Under the pieces are notes generated by a model. It was not told where the DNA came from and ran no database searches. It was given only the letters and a program-made list of their open reading frames with translations. 64,000 bases of DNA. It comes from Atherinomorus stipes. Taxonomy: Eukaryota; Chordata; Actinopteri; Atheriniformes; Atherinidae. The DNA lies in the NCBI GenBank assembly GCA_023101725.1, contig JALJCO010001429.1:41922-105921 (forward strand), written 5' to 3'. This document shows, piece after piece, positions 40,001 to 47,834 of the stretch. The first letter of the stretch is position 1; each line of letters starts with the position of its first letter. A program made the translations under genes and the position numbers.

Positions 40001-41380
40001 TGTCCTACTGGGAATAAAATATGCTCTACTGGGAATAAAATATGCTCTACTGGGAATAAAATATGCTCTACTGGGAATAAAATATGCTCTACTGGGAATA
40101 AAATATGTCCTACTGGGCATGACATATGTTCTACTGGGAATAAAATATGTCCTACTGGGAATAAAATATGTCCTACTGGGAATAAAATATGCTCTACTGG
40201 GAATAAAATATGCTCTACTGGGAATAAAATATGCTCTACTGGGAATAAAATATGTCCTACTGGGCATGACATATGTTCTACTGGGAATAAAATATGCTCT
40301 ACTGGGAATAAAATATGCTCTACTGGGAATAAAATATGTCCTACTGGGCATGACATATGTTCTACTGGGAATAAATTATGTCCTACTGGGAATAAAATAT
40401 GTCCTACTGGGAATAAAATATGCTCTACTGGGAATAAAATATGCTCTACTGGGAATAAAATATGTCCTACTGGGAATAAAATATGCTCTACTGGGAATGA
40501 AATAGTTCTACTGGGGAAAAAAATTGTTTTACTGGGAATAAAATATGTTCTACTGGGCATGACACATGTTCTACCGGGAATAAAATATGTTCTAGTGGAA
40601 ATGAAATAGGTTCTACTGGGAATTTAAAAAAGCATTCTACTGGGAATGACATATGTTCCACTGGGAATGAAATACATTCTACTGGGAATGACATGTTCTA
40701 CTGGGAATGAAATAGTTCTACTGGGAAAAAAATTGTTTTACTGGGAATATGTTCTACTGGGAATAAAATTTGTTTTATTGGGCATGAAATATGTTCTACT
40801 GGAAATTAAATATGGTCTACTGGGGTTTAGATATGTTCTACTGGGAATGAAATGTGTTTTACTGGGAATAGAGCACATGTTGTTAATGTTCTACTGGGGA
40901 AAATATGTTCTGGGAATATAATATGTTCTACTGGGAATAAAATATGCTCTCGGAATAAATATGTTCTACTGGGAATGAAATATTTTCTAGTGGGGATAAA
41001 ATATGTTATGTTCTTTTGGGAAAATATGATCCTGGAATATAATACACGTATGTTCTACTGGGAATGAAACATGTTGAAGAGATTCTGCTTTTATTTCCAT
41101 TTTACAGTAAGTCCAGTGTTTTTGGGAACCAGTTCTTTCACTCTGACAACCCCAGCTGCTGACCCTGGACCAGTAAATGTGCTCCACCAGCACCGCTACT
41201 TCGTGGTCTCACCTTCCTCCTGCACTGGTGCCTCTGACAGTTCCTGGTTTTGGGACACTTGGAGTCACACAGGTATTCCTTGTGGCAGGGCATGAGCTTC
41301 CTGTAGCGAGCACACCTGCACTCCTTCTCCACCTCCTGCACAGACAGCCGTCATGTCAGAGTCTTCCTGCCTCTGACAGA

Positions 41381-41414
<34 letters not shown>

Positions 41415-44400
41415 CCTGTCTGCAGGTCTCGCAGCTCCCTCGGTGACACCTCATCGAACAGGTGTGTTTCATGCACGACAGTGGGCGGTCGCACGTGTCC
41501 CCGCACAGCGGCACCTCCTCCGTGCACGGCAGAGACGACTCTGGACAAAACACAGCAACATGTGACATTTAGCGTCTCCGGATGAAGTGGGGACATTCTA
41601 AAAGGTTCCAGTCTAAACTGGGTGTGTGTGTGTGTCCACTCACTGGTCTTCCCGCAGGGACAGGATCTGCTGACGGAGCGAGGACACGGGGGACACGTCC
41701 CATCATGACACACGACCTCACAGGTGTGGTTCCCACAGGACAGAGGAGACCCACACACCTGAGACAGACGGACACACACAGGTGGACGCCCACTAGGGGT
41801 GTGATAAAATACCGATACACTGAAATATCCTGATATTTTCTGTTGCGATATATCAATATTTTAAAAAACACAGTATTGATATTTTTAACTAACAAAATCT
41901 TTTGAGATTTCATAATAAAACGATAAAATCTGGTAAGATTTGTTGTATCAGCGTTGGTCCAGCATGAACGTCTCTGCTTTGCACTGATATCTTCGTGCAT
42001 CTGCAGGTTCAGGTTCAACTTTACACAGTAGAAAGCACACGTTACCATGCGAGTCCAGGCGAGTCCAGGTTTTCATCGACCACCCAGTTTTTTACGTTAT
42101 AACGACTGACTGAAGTGTTTATTTTACGTATGCACTCGTACGCGTTTTCATATACTCATATTTGTTTTACTGTTTTACTAATTTCACATGAATTTGTGTA
42201 CATTTCTACTGATTCAGCTCAGCTGTGGTAATATTATTTTTATTTCATTGTCACATCTCTTCAGTTGGGTTTTCACAAACAGAGAAATATTCATGTTCAG
42301 GGGCAAAGAAACCTGTCCAAGTTTAATAAACGGGACCTGGAGGAACTGGATTTCACTGATTTGGACTCATTTTGTTGTTTCAGTCATCCAACGTTTGTAC
42401 GCAAGTACAACTTTTATTTCAAGCAGTATTTTAAATTTATCTGAAGTACCCAGGTATCGTGATACGCATCGTATCTTGCAGTCTCTGCCAGTAGCCGTCC
42501 CTAACGTCCTCCGCTGCTGGACCCGAGTCCTGCAGGTGCAGTACTGCCCTTCTCCACCAGGTGGCTCTGCTGTTTAAAGCTGGTGAAACACCTGAGCAGG
42601 TTGTGAGCATGCTCAGTAGGGCGCTTACCTGCGGACAGTTCCAGCGCGGGCTGGCACACGGCCTCTCGGCCTGGTCCCGACCGCACACACACCTCTGGAC
42701 GCTGACCCGGGGACACGGGGAGCACTCTGAACCGGCAGAAGGGAGTCAGGAAGTGGCTGTGATGTCATGCAGGGCTGCTATTGTTTATTGTTTGTTTGTT
42801 TACCTGCGTGGCACAGCTGAGAACAGGTGTGCTGCTTGCAGGACAACAACTTGCCGCACTGCTGCTGACACGACCAGGCCTGAAAACACACAGAGTCCAC
42901 GTCACTGATCCAGAACGGGGAGGGGACCGGGTCCATCACCGGGGTCGCACCTTGTTGCTGCAGCGACGGGGGAGGGGCTTAGCCTTCCCGCACATGCACG
43001 CCACAGACACCATCTTGGGACACGGAGGGCAGGGACCTGGAGACACAGACGACTGAGGTTTGTGAGGAACCTGAACGCAGCGCACAGAGGCGGAGCAGGT
43101 GCAGCAGCGGGGGGGGGGTGGTTACCGGGGTGACAGAGCAGCAGGCAGGTGTGTCCGCAGGCCGGTCTCAGCTGCTTCTGGCAGACCGAGCCGCAGGAGT
43201 GGGGGACGAGCCACGGATCAGCCGGGGGGTCCTGCACTTTCCCGCAGTAGCACATGTACCTGAACGCAGCACAGATGAGAGAAAACCCTCAAACGGGACA
43301 AAAACCTCCGTCTTCACAGAACTGGTCCGTGACCCAGCCGTTGCTACGGCAACCCTGCCGGAGGACAGCAGCGGCAGGTTGAAGCGGTCTGGGAACGTAC
43401 CTGTTGGGCGTGGAGCTGGGCGGATATTCAGCACGGCACTTCGGACTGGGGAGACAAAACCGGACCGTCAGAGACCACAGACACCGGAGAGTCCGGTCTC
43501 TGTGGACACCGGGTCTCTGACCGGTCAGAGACCTGGTGTCCACAGAGACCGGACCGACAGAAACCAGCGTTGGAATGAAACCAGTGAAACCAGCGTGTCC
43601 CCACCAGGGCCAGGGATGCTGCTTCTGACCGAAGTCTTCGTCGGTGACGGAGGACACGAGGAAGACGGAGTCTCTGGCCCACTTCTGGATGCAGGGCAGG
43701 TGGAAGAGGGAGAAACACCCGGAGCAGCTCCACACCTGGACAGAGACAGCGTCTCAGAGCTAGTGCTGGCAAAAAAAATCGATACACCGAAATATCGCGA
43801 TATTTTCATATGCTGATATATCGATATCTAAAAATGCGATACTGATCTATTTTACCAACGAAAACCTGCGAGATTTCATCATTCTGCTATGAAATCTTGC
43901 GGGTTTTCGTGGAATCTTGCGAGATTTCATGAGTGAACGATGAAATCTTGCCAGATTTTATAGATAAAAGAGATCAATATCATGTTTTTAAATATCGATT
44001 TGATATCAGCAAATGAGAATATCGCGATATTTCAGTGTAACGATATTTTTCCCAGCCCTATTCAGAACCGGACTGGTTTAAACCCGTCTGACCAGAGGGA
44101 GGTTAGCGTCATGGTGTCAGCGGGTTGCCGGGGCAACCAGAGGAAGGTTAGCGTCATCGTGTCAGCGGGTTGCCGGGGCAACCAGAGGAAGGTTAGCGTC
44201 ATCGTGTCAGCAGGTTGCCGGGGCAACCAGAGGAAGGTTAGCGTCATCGTGTCAGCTAGCGTCATTGTGTCAGCGGGTTGCCGGGGCAACCAGAGGAAGG
44301 TTAGCGTCATTGTGTCAGCGGGTTGCCGGGGCAACCAGAGGAAGGTTAGCGTCATTGTGTCAGCGGGTTGCCGGGGCAACCAGAGGAAGGTTAGCGTCAT

Positions 44401-45853
44401 CGTGTCAGCGGGTTGCCGGGGCAACCAGAGGAAGGTTAGCGTCATTGTGTCAGCGGGTTGCCGGGGCAACCAGAGGAAGGTTAGCGTCATCGTGTCAGCG
44501 GGTTGCCGGGGCAACCAGAGGAAGGTTAGCGTCATTGTGTCAGCGGGTTGCCGGGGCAACCAGAGGAAGCTTAGCGTCATCGTGTCAGCGGGTTGCCGGG
44601 GGCAACCAGAGGAAGCTTAGCGTCATCGTGTCAGCGGGTTGCCGGGGCAACCAGAGGAAGCTTAGCGTCATCGTGTCAGCGGGTTGCCGGGGCAACCAGG
44701 AGGAAGGTTAGCGTCATCGTGTCAGCGGGTTGCCGGGGCAACCAGAGGAAGGTTAGCGTCATCGTGTCAGCGGGTTGCCGGGGCAACCAGAGGGAAGGTT
44801 AGCGTCATCGTGTCAGCGGGTTGCCGGGGCAACCAGAGGAAGGTTAGCGTCAACGTGTCAGCGGGTTGCCGGGGCAACCAGAGGAAGGTTAGCGTCATCG
44901 TGTCAGCGGGTTGCCGGGGCAACCAGAGGAAGGTTAGCGTCATCGTGTCAGCGGGTTGCCGGGGCAACCAGAGGAAGGTTAGCGTCATCGTGTCAGCGGG
45001 TCGCCGGGGCAACCAGAGGAAGGTTAGCGTCATCGTGTCAGCGGGTTGCCGAGGCAACCAGAGGAAGGTTAGCGTCATTGTGTCAGCGGGTTGCCGGGGC
45101 AACCAGAGGAAGGTTAGCGTCATCGTGTCAGCGGGTTGCCGGGGCAACCAGAGGAAGGTTAGCGTCATCGTGTCAGCGGGTCGCCGGGGCAACCAGAGGA
45201 AGGTTAGCGTCATCGTGTCAGCGGGTTGCCGAGGCAACCAGAGGAAGGTTAGCGTCATTGTGTCAGCGGGTTGCCGGGGCAACCAGAGGAAGGTTAGCGT
45301 CATCGTGTCAGAGGCGAAGCGTCCCATGTCCCACCGGCTGCGTCCTCTTGACCGAGGCGATGCAGATCAGGCAGGTCAGCGCTCCGGACTGGAACAGCTC
45401 GCTGACGTACTGGCCGGTCCGGACCAGACCCGCGGCGTCTCCGCCCGTCTGGTCGGTGTAGGTGGTGAAGGTGGAGGCCAGGATCCTGCCCCTCTGCCCG
45501 TCCTGGCCGCCGTCATCATCGTCTTCATCAGAGGAAGAGGAGCTGGCGCGGCTCTCCACCAGCCGCCTCGCCGCAGCCTGGTCCGACTTCTGGATCTCCT
45601 GGAACCTGGACCGGACCGACCCGCCTGCCGGTCACAGAGAACACGTCAGGGTTCTGGTTCTGAGAGAGCAGGATCGGACCGGTCTGAGACCCTCACCTGG
45701 ATCAGGAGTCGGGTCCGTCTTCGTCCTCTGTCCTCGTCCTGCAGCAGCAGAACCCGGTCTGTCCTTGTCCTTCTGTTGGGGACGTGACCTTTCACCCGGA
45801 GGCTCCTGGTTCCGGCCACGTCCCCTACCCTGCTGTCGCCACGCCGGCTCCAT
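13027..45853 (-). CDS. NFXL1: NFXL1, NF-X1-type zinc finger protein, 23 coding exons
   Basis: NFXL1 is a large cysteine-rich protein with an N-terminal RING-type finger, an array of NF-X1-type zinc fingers and a C-terminal membrane anchor. Its molecular role is poorly known; the related NF-X1 binds the X-box of MHC class II promoters. Spliced, the 23 exons encode about 874 residues (human about 911). Order: Arg/Gly-rich N terminus (1-50), acidic Ser/Asp stretch in exon 2, RING-like CLIC...WSCSGCF...H..C...WPC/PKC (about 135-200), repeated C-x-H-x-C fingers (about 208-770), a Lys/Glu coiled segment, and a hydrophobic anchor (about 850-871) just before the stop. All junction phases agree except at exon 13, which is one base short. 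The long cysteine pattern matches human NFXL1 throughout, so the identity is secure. At least eight introns carry minisatellites. Confidence 0.95.
13248..14275. repeat. Minisatellite, 59-bp unit, about 17 copies
   Basis: Unit begins CATGGAGACGGGTTCACACG and contains the 14-mer GTCGCCATGGAGAC. Copies become degenerate after about 13980. It lies in NFXL1 intron 22 and starts about 42 bp from the exon 23 acceptor. Confidence 0.95.
14295..14767. repeat. 473-bp pure purine tract
   Basis: Only A and G on the plus strand, in runs of 1-8 G and 2-9 A, ending in about 27 A. The polypurine/polypyrimidine asymmetry is complete. It is in NFXL1 intron 22, so the nascent transcript would be all-pyrimidine. 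Confidence 0.95.
14770..15160. repeat. Minisatellite, 57-bp unit, about 6.5 copies
   Basis: Unit contains CTGGACTGGGTGGGATGAAC and GTAAACATGATTACGT. It directly follows the purine tract, in NFXL1 intron 22. 15161-15585 shows nothing beyond one copy of GTTTCCATGGAAAC near 15301. Confidence 0.93.
15586..15850 (+). mobile_element. LINE reverse-transcriptase fragment (L2/Rex1-like)
   Basis: The plus strand encodes [12 protein letters not shown], followed about 80 bp on by YADD (TATGCAGATGAC near 15760), the catalytic aspartate motif of reverse transcriptase, after a frame change. The fragment is short and broken. It is in NFXL1 intron 22. Bases 15851-16360 show no further feature. Confidence 0.65.
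16361..16414 (-). CDS. NFXL1: NFXL1 exon 22
   Basis: Acceptor GTGCAG|CTG, 54 bp, phase 0 both ends, donor CAG|GTAGGT. Encodes [18 protein letters not shown], the charged helical segment before the anchor exon. Confidence 0.95.
16415..16455. repeat. CA-rich microsatellite
   Basis: CA repeats fill most of the short NFXL1 intron 21 and form part of the pyrimidine-poor acceptor region of exon 22. Confidence 0.8.
16518..16598 (-). CDS. NFXL1: NFXL1 exon 21
   Basis: Acceptor GTCCAG|GAG, donor CAG|GTAAAC, 81 bp, phase 0. Encodes [20 protein letters not shown] then QQKKVSQ, aligned to the family segment with C-D-x-x-C after the last zinc fingers. Confidence 0.93.
16681..16994. mobile_element. MITE with inverted ends, about 314 bp
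   Basis: Left end TACGCTGCGCACACACCAAA; right end on the opposite strand TATGGTGCGTACACACCAAA. Both arms continue CGCGATTTGGG(T/C)GTCAA. Non-coding. The target duplication is not clear. It lies in NFXL1 intron 20. Confidence 0.75.
16995..17671. other. NFXL1 intron 20 remainder
   Basis: Unique-looking intronic DNA. A short stretch at 17000-17040 (CCCTGGGGTACACCGTACTG) looks like old transposon material. No exon seen. Confidence 0.4.
17672..17724. repeat. (CAT)n microsatellite
   Basis: About 17 CAT units, starting 20 bp downstream of the donor of NFXL1 exon 20. Confidence 0.9.
17745..17849 (-). CDS. NFXL1: NFXL1 exon 20
   Basis: Acceptor GTGCAG|CTG, donor AAG|GTAAGA, 105 bp, phase 0. Encodes [16 protein letters not shown] and ends [12 protein letters not shown], which is nearly invariant in the family. 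Confidence 0.97.
18048..18745. mobile_element. Possible degraded DNA transposon
   Basis: Left edge CCGGCATACACTGGGCGG and right edge ATCATGTAGTGTTTCCC look like diverged inverted ends of a fish MITE. Ends and duplication are not certain. No coding frame is credible. Confidence 0.3.
18957..19042. repeat. (GT)n microsatellite
   Basis: Long GT run followed by nine G. A (GGA)n run follows near 19246-19270. No exon in 18746-19426. Confidence 0.9.
19427..19496 (-). CDS. NFXL1: NFXL1 exon 19
   Basis: Acceptor CTGCAG|GAAGCT, donor GAG|GTGAGA, 70 bp, phase 2 in and 0 out. Encodes [20 protein letters not shown] then PKE. The 45-bp minisatellite starts about 19 bp upstream of this acceptor. Confidence 0.93.
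19516..21090. repeat. Minisatellite, 45-bp unit, about 35 copies
   Basis: Unit contains GATCAATATCCACCTGACAG and ATGACCGGCCGATCA. The length is a multiple of three, giving open frames on both strands. It fills most of NFXL1 intron 18 together with the next array. Confidence 0.97.
21125..21525. repeat. Minisatellite, 26-bp unit with perfect palindrome, about 15 copies
   Basis: Unit is GTGACGTTTCCATGGAAACA plus TCCTCT. Each copy carries the 14-bp palindrome GTTTCCATGGAAAC. It ends 25 bp from the donor of NFXL1 exon 18. Confidence 0.95.
21551..21705 (-). CDS. NFXL1: NFXL1 exon 18
   Basis: Acceptor CTGCAG|TGC, donor AC|GTGAGT, 155 bp, phase 0 in and 2 out. Encodes [20 protein letters not shown] and [12 protein letters not shown], an NF-X1 finger pair. 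The exon is sandwiched between two different 26-bp minisatellites. Confidence 0.96.
21778..24525. repeat. Minisatellite, 26-bp unit, about 105 copies
   Basis: Unit contains GAGGACCAGGATCCGAGTCC then TGAGAC. Because 26 is not a multiple of three, each frame cycles through all three registers; none contains a minus-strand stop, giving a spurious open frame of over 900 codons. NFXL1 intron 17. Confidence 0.97.
24945..25190 (+). mobile_element. LINE reverse-transcriptase fragment (L2/Rex1-like)
   Basis: Plus-strand codons read [11 protein letters not shown] near 24972, then TYADDTLL near 25065, the RT catalytic motif, then [18 protein letters not shown]. The fragment is degraded. NFXL1 intron 17. 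Bases 24526-24944 and 25191-25395 show nothing else. Confidence 0.75.
25396..25518 (-). CDS. NFXL1: NFXL1 exon 17
   Basis: Acceptor GTCCAG|GTC, donor AAG|GTCAGG, 123 bp, phase 0. Encodes [20 protein letters not shown] and [18 protein letters not shown]. Confidence 0.95.
25937..25958 (-). CDS. NFXL1: NFXL1 exon 16, a 22-nt microexon
   Basis: Acceptor CTTTCAG|GG, donor GAG|GTAAGA. Only 22 bases: one completing a codon plus ACFGEHE. It supplies exactly the residues (human ECLGKHE) missing between exons 15 and 17, and both phases fit (2 in, 0 out). Confidence 0.88.
26225..27200. repeat. Minisatellite, 14-bp unit, about 68 copies
   Basis: Unit is (G/T)TCTGATGGACCCA with variants such as CTCCTGCACC at the right end. 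All three minus-strand frames stay open. NFXL1 intron 15. Confidence 0.95.
27201..28499. other. NFXL1 intron 15, no gene seen
   Basis: About 1.3 kb of unique-looking DNA between two minisatellites. Some open frames of 60-100 codons exist but none shows family resemblance. Confidence 0.5.
28500..29130. repeat. Minisatellite, about 21-bp unit, degenerate (family copy 1)
   Basis: Units of the type TATGTTCTACTGGGAATAAA. It is the same family as the array at 39340-41075 but more diverged. NFXL1 intron 15. Confidence 0.9.
29369..29454 (-). CDS. NFXL1: NFXL1 exon 15
   Basis: Acceptor GTCCAG|TTG, donor AAC|GTAGGT, 86 bp, phase 0 in and 2 out. Encodes [13 protein letters not shown] and [11 protein letters not shown], one of the best conserved blocks of the protein. 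Confidence 0.96.
29667..29823 (-). CDS. NFXL1: NFXL1 exon 14
   Basis: Acceptor CCTCAG|GTC, donor CAG|GTAGTC, 157 bp, phase 2 in and 0 out. Encodes [20 protein letters not shown] and further Cys/His finger residues ending [10 protein letters not shown]. Confidence 0.95.
29907..30026 (-). CDS. NFXL1: NFXL1 exon 13, with a one-base frame break
   Basis: Acceptor CTGCAG|GTAGC, donor TGCAG|GTAACC. The flanking exons require a length of 3n+1 but the exon is 120 bp. It opens GSCYPCPE; then the conserved [11 protein letters not shown] run continues in another frame, after GAACGG where one A appears to be missing. Further on, GAAAAAGAG and the following C-run read better with one A fewer and one C more. 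All three sites are homopolymers, so consensus errors are more likely than a real mutation. Confidence 0.88.
30027..33262. other. NFXL1 intron 12, proximal part
   Basis: No exon seen. 30410-30930 looks like a degraded MITE (CCTGACTCTGCCAGATGG at one end, CCAGATCAGGATGG at the other). 31230-31450 is a loose TTATTCTTGTTAAATGAATT repeat. CAATATATCGTGATAT...CGGCCCTA near 31611-31655 resembles one end of a hAT-type MITE. Confidence 0.4.
33263..38690. repeat. Minisatellite, 29/30-bp unit, about 185 copies (largest array)
   Basis: Unit is GAGAATCTCCCGTTCCACCT followed by CAT and a variable 4-5 base block, then AT. At every junction the arms CTCAT and ATGAG are kept while the bases between them vary (CGTG, CATG, GGTG, AATG, CACG, CCATG, TCGTC). 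Blocks of the same variant order recur, indicating higher-order repeats. NFXL1 intron 12; it ends about 190 bp from the exon 12 donor. Confidence 0.97.
38884..38974 (-). CDS. NFXL1: NFXL1 exon 12
   Basis: Acceptor GTTTTAG|TGT, donor CAAG|GTAACA, 91 bp, phase 0 in and 1 out. Encodes [20 protein letters not shown] and [11 protein letters not shown]. The acceptor region is tandemly duplicated 40 bp upstream. Confidence 0.95.
38975..39054. repeat. 40-bp tandem duplication of a splice acceptor region
   Basis: Two adjacent near-identical copies that each contain CTAAAACACAAGGCATCATG. On the minus strand each copy ends in TTGTGTTTTAG, so a second potential acceptor lies at 39015-39016. Confidence 0.9.
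39340..41075. repeat. Minisatellite, 21-bp unit, about 80 copies (family copy 2)
   Basis: Unit TATGTTCTACTGGGAATAAA plus A; variants GTCC and GCTC replace GTTC in ordered blocks, and GCATGACA marks regular positions. Homologous to 28500-29130. NFXL1 intron 11. Spurious frames of up to 426 codons. Confidence 0.97.
41213..41335 (-). CDS. NFXL1: NFXL1 exon 11
   Basis: Acceptor GTGCAG|GAG, donor AAG|GTGAGA, 123 bp, phase 0. Encodes [20 protein letters not shown] and ends CQRHQCRRK. Confidence 0.96.
41416..41540 (-). CDS. NFXL1: NFXL1 exon 10
   Basis: Acceptor GTCCAG|AGTCG, donor CAG|GTCGCA, 125 bp, phase 1 in and 0 out. Encodes [20 protein letters not shown] and [11 protein letters not shown]. 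The intron after it begins with a GT/CA microsatellite. Confidence 0.96.
41644..41758 (-). CDS. NFXL1: NFXL1 exon 9
   Basis: Acceptor TCTCAG|GTG, donor ACCA|GTGAGT, 115 bp, phase 0 in and 1 out. Encodes [20 protein letters not shown] and a C-P-P-C-P-R finger. Confidence 0.96.
41794..42480. mobile_element. Probable hAT-type MITE relic, ends not fixed
   Basis: Starts CTAGGGGTGTGATAAAATAC with CGATACACTGAAATATC, the same motif as the element at 43761. The right edge near GGTATCGTGATACGCATCG is unclear. NFXL1 intron 8. Confidence 0.5.
42629..42726 (-). CDS. NFXL1: NFXL1 exon 8
   Basis: Acceptor GTTCAG|AGTGC, donor CAG|GTAAGC, 98 bp, phase 1 in and 0 out. Encodes [16 protein letters not shown] and ends ASPRWNCPQ. 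Confidence 0.95.
42804..42879 (-). CDS. NFXL1: NFXL1 exon 7
   Basis: Acceptor TTTCAG|GCC, donor GCAG|GTAAAC, 76 bp, phase 0 in and 1 out. Encodes [20 protein letters not shown] and QLCHAG. Confidence 0.95.
42951..43036 (-). CDS. NFXL1: NFXL1 exon 6
   Basis: Acceptor CTCCAG|GTCCC, donor AAG|GTGCGA, 86 bp, phase 1 in and 0 out. Encodes [20 protein letters not shown] and PLPRRCSNK. Confidence 0.95.
43126..43259 (-). CDS. NFXL1: NFXL1 exon 5
   Basis: Acceptor GTTCAG|GTAC, donor CCG|GTAACC, 134 bp, phase 2 in and 1 out. Encodes [20 protein letters not shown] then SCGSVC and [12 protein letters not shown], the first NF-X1 finger. Confidence 0.96.
43401..43445 (-). CDS. NFXL1: NFXL1 exon 4
   Basis: Acceptor CCCCAG|TCCG, donor CAG|GTACGT, 45 bp, phase 2 both ends. 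Encodes [14 protein letters not shown], the last Cys pair of the RING-type finger. Confidence 0.95.
43605..43735 (-). CDS. NFXL1: NFXL1 exon 3 (RING-type finger)
   Basis: Acceptor GTCCAG|GTG, donor CCTG|GTGGGG, 131 bp, phase 0 in and 2 out. Encodes [20 protein letters not shown] and ends HPWP plus the first two bases of a Cys codon. Confidence 0.96.
43761..44061. mobile_element. hAT-type MITE with inverted ends
   Basis: Left end TAGTGCTGG, then TCGATACACCGAAATATCGC; right end on the opposite strand TAGGGCTGGGAAAAATATCG, then TTACACTGAAATATCGC. Flanking 8-mers CTCAGAGC and TTCAGAAC match at 6 of 8, as expected for an old hAT target duplication. NFXL1 intron 2. Confidence 0.75.
44097..45312. 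repeat. Minisatellite, 45-bp unit with X-box palindrome, about 27 copies
   Basis: Unit contains GTTAGCGTCATCGTGTCAGC then GGGTTGCCGGGGCAACCAGA. Each copy holds the 14-mer GTTGCCGGGGCAAC, an inverted repeat. Few mutations between copies. NFXL1 intron 2; it starts 23 bp from the exon 2 donor. Confidence 0.97.
45335..45624 (-). CDS. NFXL1: NFXL1 exon 2
   Basis: Acceptor CGGCAG|GCGGG, donor CCG|GTGGGA, 290 bp, phase 1 in and 0 out. Encodes a segment with QAAARRLVE, an acidic [11 protein letters not shown] stretch, [18 protein letters not shown] and ends [13 protein letters not shown], the first Cys pair of the RING-type finger. Confidence 0.96.
45697..45853 (-). CDS. NFXL1: NFXL1 exon 1 of the coding region (start codon)
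   Basis: ATG at 45853 lies in GTTGCCATGG, an excellent Kozak context. It encodes [15 protein letters not shown], like the human start. Donor CCAG|GTGAGG, phase 1. A splice acceptor (CTCTGCAG|) at 45872-45873 puts only 18 untranslated bases in this exon, so at least one non-coding exon lies upstream. Confidence 0.93.
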
Positions 45854-46184
45854 GGCAACCGTCTCCCGACCCTGCAGAGACAGGAACACACCCAGAACCG
45901 GGTCAATCCTGAACCAGGTCAGAACCGGACCAGACCACAGCCAAATAATAACATTGACACCAACGCTGGTTAACAGATGTACGCTGTAATGTTTTGGGTT
46001 TCTGTGGGGGTGGGGGGGGGGGTTAAACTGTAAGGCGGTTTCAGTTGCAACTTGCTTGAAAATCGCTTAATTGAAAATCAATAAATATTGACAGATTGGA
46101 TCAATACCAGCACAAACTGGTCCACTTTCACACCTGCCCAAATGTACCGGACCGGTAGCTGTTCTGGACTCCAGTCTGCTTTAA

Positions 46185-47018
46185 AGGAATATTCCACCCA
46201 CAGAATGATGTAACTTTATCTTCCACTTCCCCTCATGGTGAGAAAGACTCTGCAGCACTTTTTTAATATCTCAAATGCAGCCGGCGATCAGGAAGGCTTC
46301 TCGTTTCCCCCCAACTTTCATATAATGGAGTTCACCGGGGTCCGAGCCAAAAAGGTCCTTAAAGTCCACAAAAACGTGTCAATATTCCTCCATACTGCTC
46401 GTCCAATGTACTAAACAGTACTATATCTTACTTTCGCAAAGCACGCATATGCGCTTTCACAAAACTACAGAAGCCTTGGTGTTCAGAGCCTACTCTGCCG
46501 ATAATACAAGCGTAGAAGAAGAAATTAGCTGTTTACATTGTGCTAAGAGCGACAGAGCTGCAGACAAACCGGAACAAACATAAGAGGGTCCAAGAGGGTT
46601 GATGTTGATTTAAAACAAAGAAAGAAAGAAAAAGAGAACGCGTGATCTCGTCTGCCGCGGCTTCCGTAGTTTCGTGAACGCGCATCGGTGTGCTTACAGG
46701 AGATGTGATGTTCTACTGTTTAGGCTCTAAAAATCTACTAAATGATGGTTTCCAGTAAATTCTGGACGCTACCCACTCAGGACACTTGGACTACATTGGA
46801 CGAGCAGTATGGAGGAATATTGACACGTTTTTGTGGACTTTTATGGACCTTTTTGGCTCGGACCCCGGTGAACTCCATTATATGAAAGTTGGGGGGAAAC
46901 GAGAAGCCTTCCTGATCGCCGGCTGCATTTGAGATATTAAAAAGGTGCTGCAGAGTCTTTCTCACCATGAGGGGAAGTGGAAGATAAAGTTACATCATTC
47001 TGTGGGTGGACTGTTCCC
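46185..47018. mobile_element. TTAA-type MITE with about 225-bp inverted ends
   Basis: Left end AGGAATATTCCACCCACAGA, right end on the opposite strand GGGAACAGTCCACCCACAGA. The arms run 46185-46410 and 46790-47018. TTAA flanks both ends (46181-46184 and 47019-47022), as in Kolobok- or piggyBac-like elements. There is no transposase frame. It lies upstream of NFXL1 exon 1. Confidence 0.85.
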
Positions 47019-47399
47019 TTAACCGGACCAAGTCCTGCAGGTGTGAACGCACCCAGAGATGAAGCCACATTCAGACGTAAAACTCTGCATGAAGGCTTTA
47101 AACTATCACACTCATGAATAAGGAGATGGAGGATCTGGTGGATGTGGTTCTCCTCTGTGACTAGATGCTAATTATCAGCTTCTTTAGTCCAGATGATGAC
47201 AAATTCAGATTATTATGGGATGGATAATCTGGTCGTTTATGCATTAATGAGTTAAAACAGTGTTTAGATTCCACAGAATAATCTCTGCATGAATCTGTTC
47301 ATTTAAAAGTATCGGTATCAACATTAGCCCTTTTCTGCTTGGTACCGGATCGATATCGAACTTATCAGTATCGCACACCCCCACCAGGTCATACATGAG

Positions 47400-47790
47400 C
47401 AGCGTTTTGTCCTCGTGCTGCTGATTTCAGCTGTAAAGCTTCTGGAACAACATCGCATCGCTAAGTTAATAATAACGGAGCTAACTAGCTAATGCTAACG
47501 GTCTAACTCAGGGCACGAGCCTGTAGCCGGCTAGCCGCGCTAAGCTAACAGCCGGATATGTTGAGAGAAAAGACATGCGTAAACAAATGCCGCGTTCTGT
47601 AAACAAGGCTTTTAATAAACACAAACATGGGCGCGAGCGGGCTCTAAGTTTAACTGTGGCAGAAAGCGGCAGAGAAGCGAGTTCACCCGCAGGTGGAAGT
47701 TTAACACACCTCAGCGCTGAGCAGCGAGCAGTCTGCGGTCTAGTAGGCATGCGCGGAGTCCCGCGGTGCATGCCGGTCCTTGTAGTCTTA
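47400..47790 (-). promoter_or_regulatory. NFXL1: Probable NFXL1 promoter and non-coding first exon region
   Basis: On the minus strand ACTACAAGGACCGGCATGC (47786-47768) resembles the ZNF143/STAF site, and GCGCATGC (47754-47747) resembles an NRF1 half site. Both are typical of housekeeping promoters. GCTGAG|GTGTGT near 47710 could be the donor of the non-coding exon; that is a guess. Confidence 0.4.
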
Positions 47791-47834
47791 TCCGGTACTG
47801 AAGCAGGGAGGGCACTCAGAGATTATGGGATGTA

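Noticed and set aside
39280..40560. Open frames of 426 and 334 codons in the 21-bp array
   Set aside because: Period of seven residues equal to the DNA unit; intronic; no independent coding evidence.
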